Of a DNA stretch of 7,139 nucleotides, positions 5,542-7,139 are shown one piece after another. Position 1 is the stretch's first letter. Every line of letters begins with the position of its first letter. The DNA is taken from the NCBI GenBank assembly GCA_025458415.1, contig JALOSN010000119.1, forward strand, positions 1-7,139, in the 5' to 3' direction. The position numbers and the translations under genes are program-made. This stretch comes from Hydrogenophaga sp. Lineage in GTDB: Bacteria > Pseudomonadota > Gammaproteobacteria > Burkholderiales > Burkholderiaceae_C. A model generated the notes under the pieces. That model was not told the DNA's origin. It saw only the letters and a list, made by a program, of their open reading frames with translations, and searched no databases.

Positions 5542-6759
5542 ATGGCAACCGCAGCATCGAAGAGCATCAAGGATTTTGTGTTCGAGTGGGAAGGCAAGGA
5601 CCGCAACGGCAAGACGGTGCGCGGGGAGACCCGTGCCGGCGGCGAAAACCAGGTGCTGGCTGCGCTGCGGCGCCAGGGCATCGTGCCGAGCAAGGTCAAG
5701 AAGCGGCGCATGAGCTCGGGCAAACGGATCAAGCCCAAGGACATTGCCATCTTCACCCGCCAGCTGGCCACCATGATGAAAGCCGGTGTCCCGCTGCTGC
5801 AGGCCTTCGACATCGTGGGTCGCGGCAACCCCAACCCCAGTGTCACCAAACTGCTGAACGACATCCGTGCGGATGTCGAAACAGGCACATCGCTCAGCTC
5901 GGCCTTCCGCAAGCACCCGCTGTACTTTGACAGCCTGTACTGCAACCTGGTGGAAGCCGGTGAGGCGGCCGGTATCCTGGAAGAGCTGCTGGACCGGTTG
6001 GCCACCTACATGGAAAAGACGGAGGCGATCAAGTCCAAGATCAAGTCGGCCCTGATGTACCCCGTCTCGGTGATCATCGTGGCCTTCGTGGTGGTCGCGA
6101 TCATCATGATCTTCGTGATTCCGTCTTTCAAAGAGGTGTTCACATCGTTCGGTGCCGACCTGCCAGGGCCAACCCTGTTTGTGATCGGCTTGAGCGAGGT
6201 GTTCGTCGAGTACTGGTGGCTGATTTTCGGCGGCCTCGGGGGCGGCATCTATTTCTTGCTGCAGGCATGGAAACGCAGCGAACGCGTGCAGGCCTTCATG
6301 GACCGGATGATGCTGCGCATGCCGGTTTTCGGTCCCCTGGTGGAGAAGTCGGTGGTGGCCCGCTGGACACGCACGCTTTCGACCATGTTTGCAGCCGGCG
6401 TGCCGCTGGTCGAGGCGCTGGATTCGGTGGGAGGCGCCTCTGGCAACTCGCTGTATGCCAAAGCAACGGAAAAGATCCAGCAGGAAGTCTCCACCGGCAC
6501 GAGTCTGACCAACGCGATGACCAATGCCAACCTGTTTCCCTCGATGGTGCTGCAGATGTGCGCCATTGGCGAAGAATCGGGTTCCATCGATCACATGCTG
6601 GGCAAGGCAGCCGACTTCTACGAAGCCGAAGTCGATGACATGGTGGCCGGACTGTCCAGCCTGATGGAGCCCATCATCATCGTGATCCTGGGTACCATCA
6701 TTGGTGGCATTGTGGTCTCCATGTACCTGCCCATCTTCAAGCTCGGCCAGGTGGTTTGA
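5542..6759 (+). CDS. pilC: Type IV pilus inner-membrane platform protein PilC
   Basis: Polytopic inner-membrane protein of the GspF/PilC family, the platform on which PilB (and PilT elsewhere) acts to add or remove pilins. The protein is 405 aa, the family norm. It has a short N-terminal segment FVFEWEGKDRNGKTVRGE (12-29) and two related T2SSF domains: the first from about 68 (IAIFTRQLATMMKAGVPLLQAF) and the second from about 271 (VVARWTRTLSTMFAAGVPLVEAL), with the matching pattern LVEAGEAAGILEELLDRLA (136-154) and MCAIGEESGSIDHMLGKAA (339-357). Predicted membrane segments are at about 173-195, 223-242 and 375-397. GAGGAA at 5533-5538 is a good ribosome binding site just upstream of the ATG. 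It sits between pilB and pilD, 5 bp before the latter. The residue after Met is Ala, and no signal peptide is seen. Confidence 0.97.
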   Translation: MATAASKSIKDFVFEWEGKDRNGKTVRGETRAGGENQVLAALRRQGIVPSKVKKRRMSSGKRIKPKDIAIFTRQLATMMKAGVPLLQAFDIVGRGNPNPSVTKLLNDIRADVETGTSLSSAFRKHPLYFDSLYCNLVEAGEAAGILEELLDRLATYMEKTEAIKSKIKSALMYPVSVIIVAFVVVAIIMIFVIPSFKEVFTSFGADLPGPTLFVIGLSEVFVEYWWLIFGGLGGGIYFLLQAWKRSERVQAFMDRMMLRMPVFGPLVEKSVVARWTRTLSTMFAAGVPLVEALDSVGGASGNSLYAKATEKIQQEVSTGTSLTNAMTNANLFPSMVLQMCAIGEESGSIDHMLGKAADFYEAEVDDMVAGLSSLMEPIIIVILGTIIGGIVVSMYLPIFKLGQVV

Positions 6760-6764
6760 ACCCG

Positions 6765-7139
6765 ATGCCGTGGCTTGATGCCGCCCTCATGGGCCTGTTG
6801 GGCCTGCTGGTTGGCAGCTTTCTCAATGTGGTGATCCACCGGCTGCCGCGCATGATGGAGATGCGATGGGCGGCCGAGTGCGCTGAACTGCAGCGGGGCA
6901 AGGCCGATCCCATGGCCGATGACGGACCGGGTGAAGCCGACACACCCGCCTTCAACCTGATGGTGCCGCGCTCGCGCTGCCCCCATTGCGGGCACCAGAT
7001 CCGCTGGTACGAGAATGTCCCGGTGCTCAGCTACCTGGCCCTGCGCGGCCGCTGTTCACAATGCGCCGCACCCATCAGCCCCCGTTACCCGATGGTGGAA
7101 CTGGTCTGTGGCGCGCTCTTTGCGTGGTGCGGCTGGCAG
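6765..7139 (+). CDS. pilD: Prepilin peptidase / N-methyltransferase PilD, N-terminal 125 codons (runs off right edge)
   Basis: Inner-membrane aspartic protease that cleaves the leader of type IV prepilins after Gly and methylates the new N-terminal residue; it often also serves type II secretion pseudopilins. The frame from ATG 6765 is open to the window edge. It starts with a hydrophobic segment ending in the family signature VGSFLNVVIHRLP (16-28). A cytoplasmic loop follows with the four-cysteine zinc motif CPHC (C72, C75) and CSQC (C97, C100) and the conserved RWYENVPVLSYLALRGRC and PISPRYPMVEL. The catalytic aspartates in later membrane helices lie outside the window. AGGTGG (6749-6754) is 10 nt upstream, inside the end of pilC, and the 5-bp gap indicates translation coupled to pilC. 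Confidence 0.96.
   Translation, partial: MPWLDAALMGLLGLLVGSFLNVVIHRLPRMMEMRWAAECAELQRGKADPMADDGPGEADTPAFNLMVPRSRCPHCGHQIRWYENVPVLSYLALRGRCSQCAAPISPRYPMVELVCGALFAWCGWQ

Overview
The window looks like chromosomal core DNA from a GC-rich betaproteobacterium, most likely Burkholderiales and probably Comamonadaceae-like. This rests on gene order (proB-obgE-rpmA-rplU facing away from ispB, a tRNA-Pro gene, then pilB-pilC-pilD), protein sequence character and GC-rich codon use. The genus cannot be fixed from the sequence alone.

Left arm, minus strand, read right to left: rplU (L21), rpmA (L27), obgE (ribosome-assembly GTPase) and the first 122 codons of proB (glutamate 5-kinase), which runs off the left edge. 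A strong intrinsic terminator lies between rpmA and obgE, so the two ribosomal protein genes and obgE-proB are probably expressed at different levels. The notable anomaly is in rplU. A perfect 46-bp tandem duplication (2096-2141 and 2142-2187) breaks the reading frame after codon 31. Deleting one copy restores a normal 103-residue L21, so this is either an assembly or sequencing error or a real, very unusual lesion in a ribosomal protein gene.

Middle: a 234-bp divergent region (2236-2469) carries promoter-like elements for rplU (leftward) and ispB (rightward), a 7+7-bp inverted repeat over the putative rplU -35 box, and a hairpin in the rplU leader. ispB encodes a long-chain (octaprenyl-type) polyprenyl diphosphate synthase that makes the ubiquinone side chain. 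A complete tRNA-Pro with anticodon CGG follows.

Right arm, plus strand: pilB (assembly ATPase), pilC (inner-membrane platform) and the first 125 codons of pilD (prepilin peptidase/methyltransferase), forming a compact type IV pilus operon with gaps of 31 and 5 bp. PilD matures prepilins, PilC anchors the machine in the inner membrane and PilB powers pilus extension.

I found no mobile element, CRISPR array, phage gene or plainly new system. Apart from the broken rplU and some regulatory details, this is ordinary conserved chromosome.
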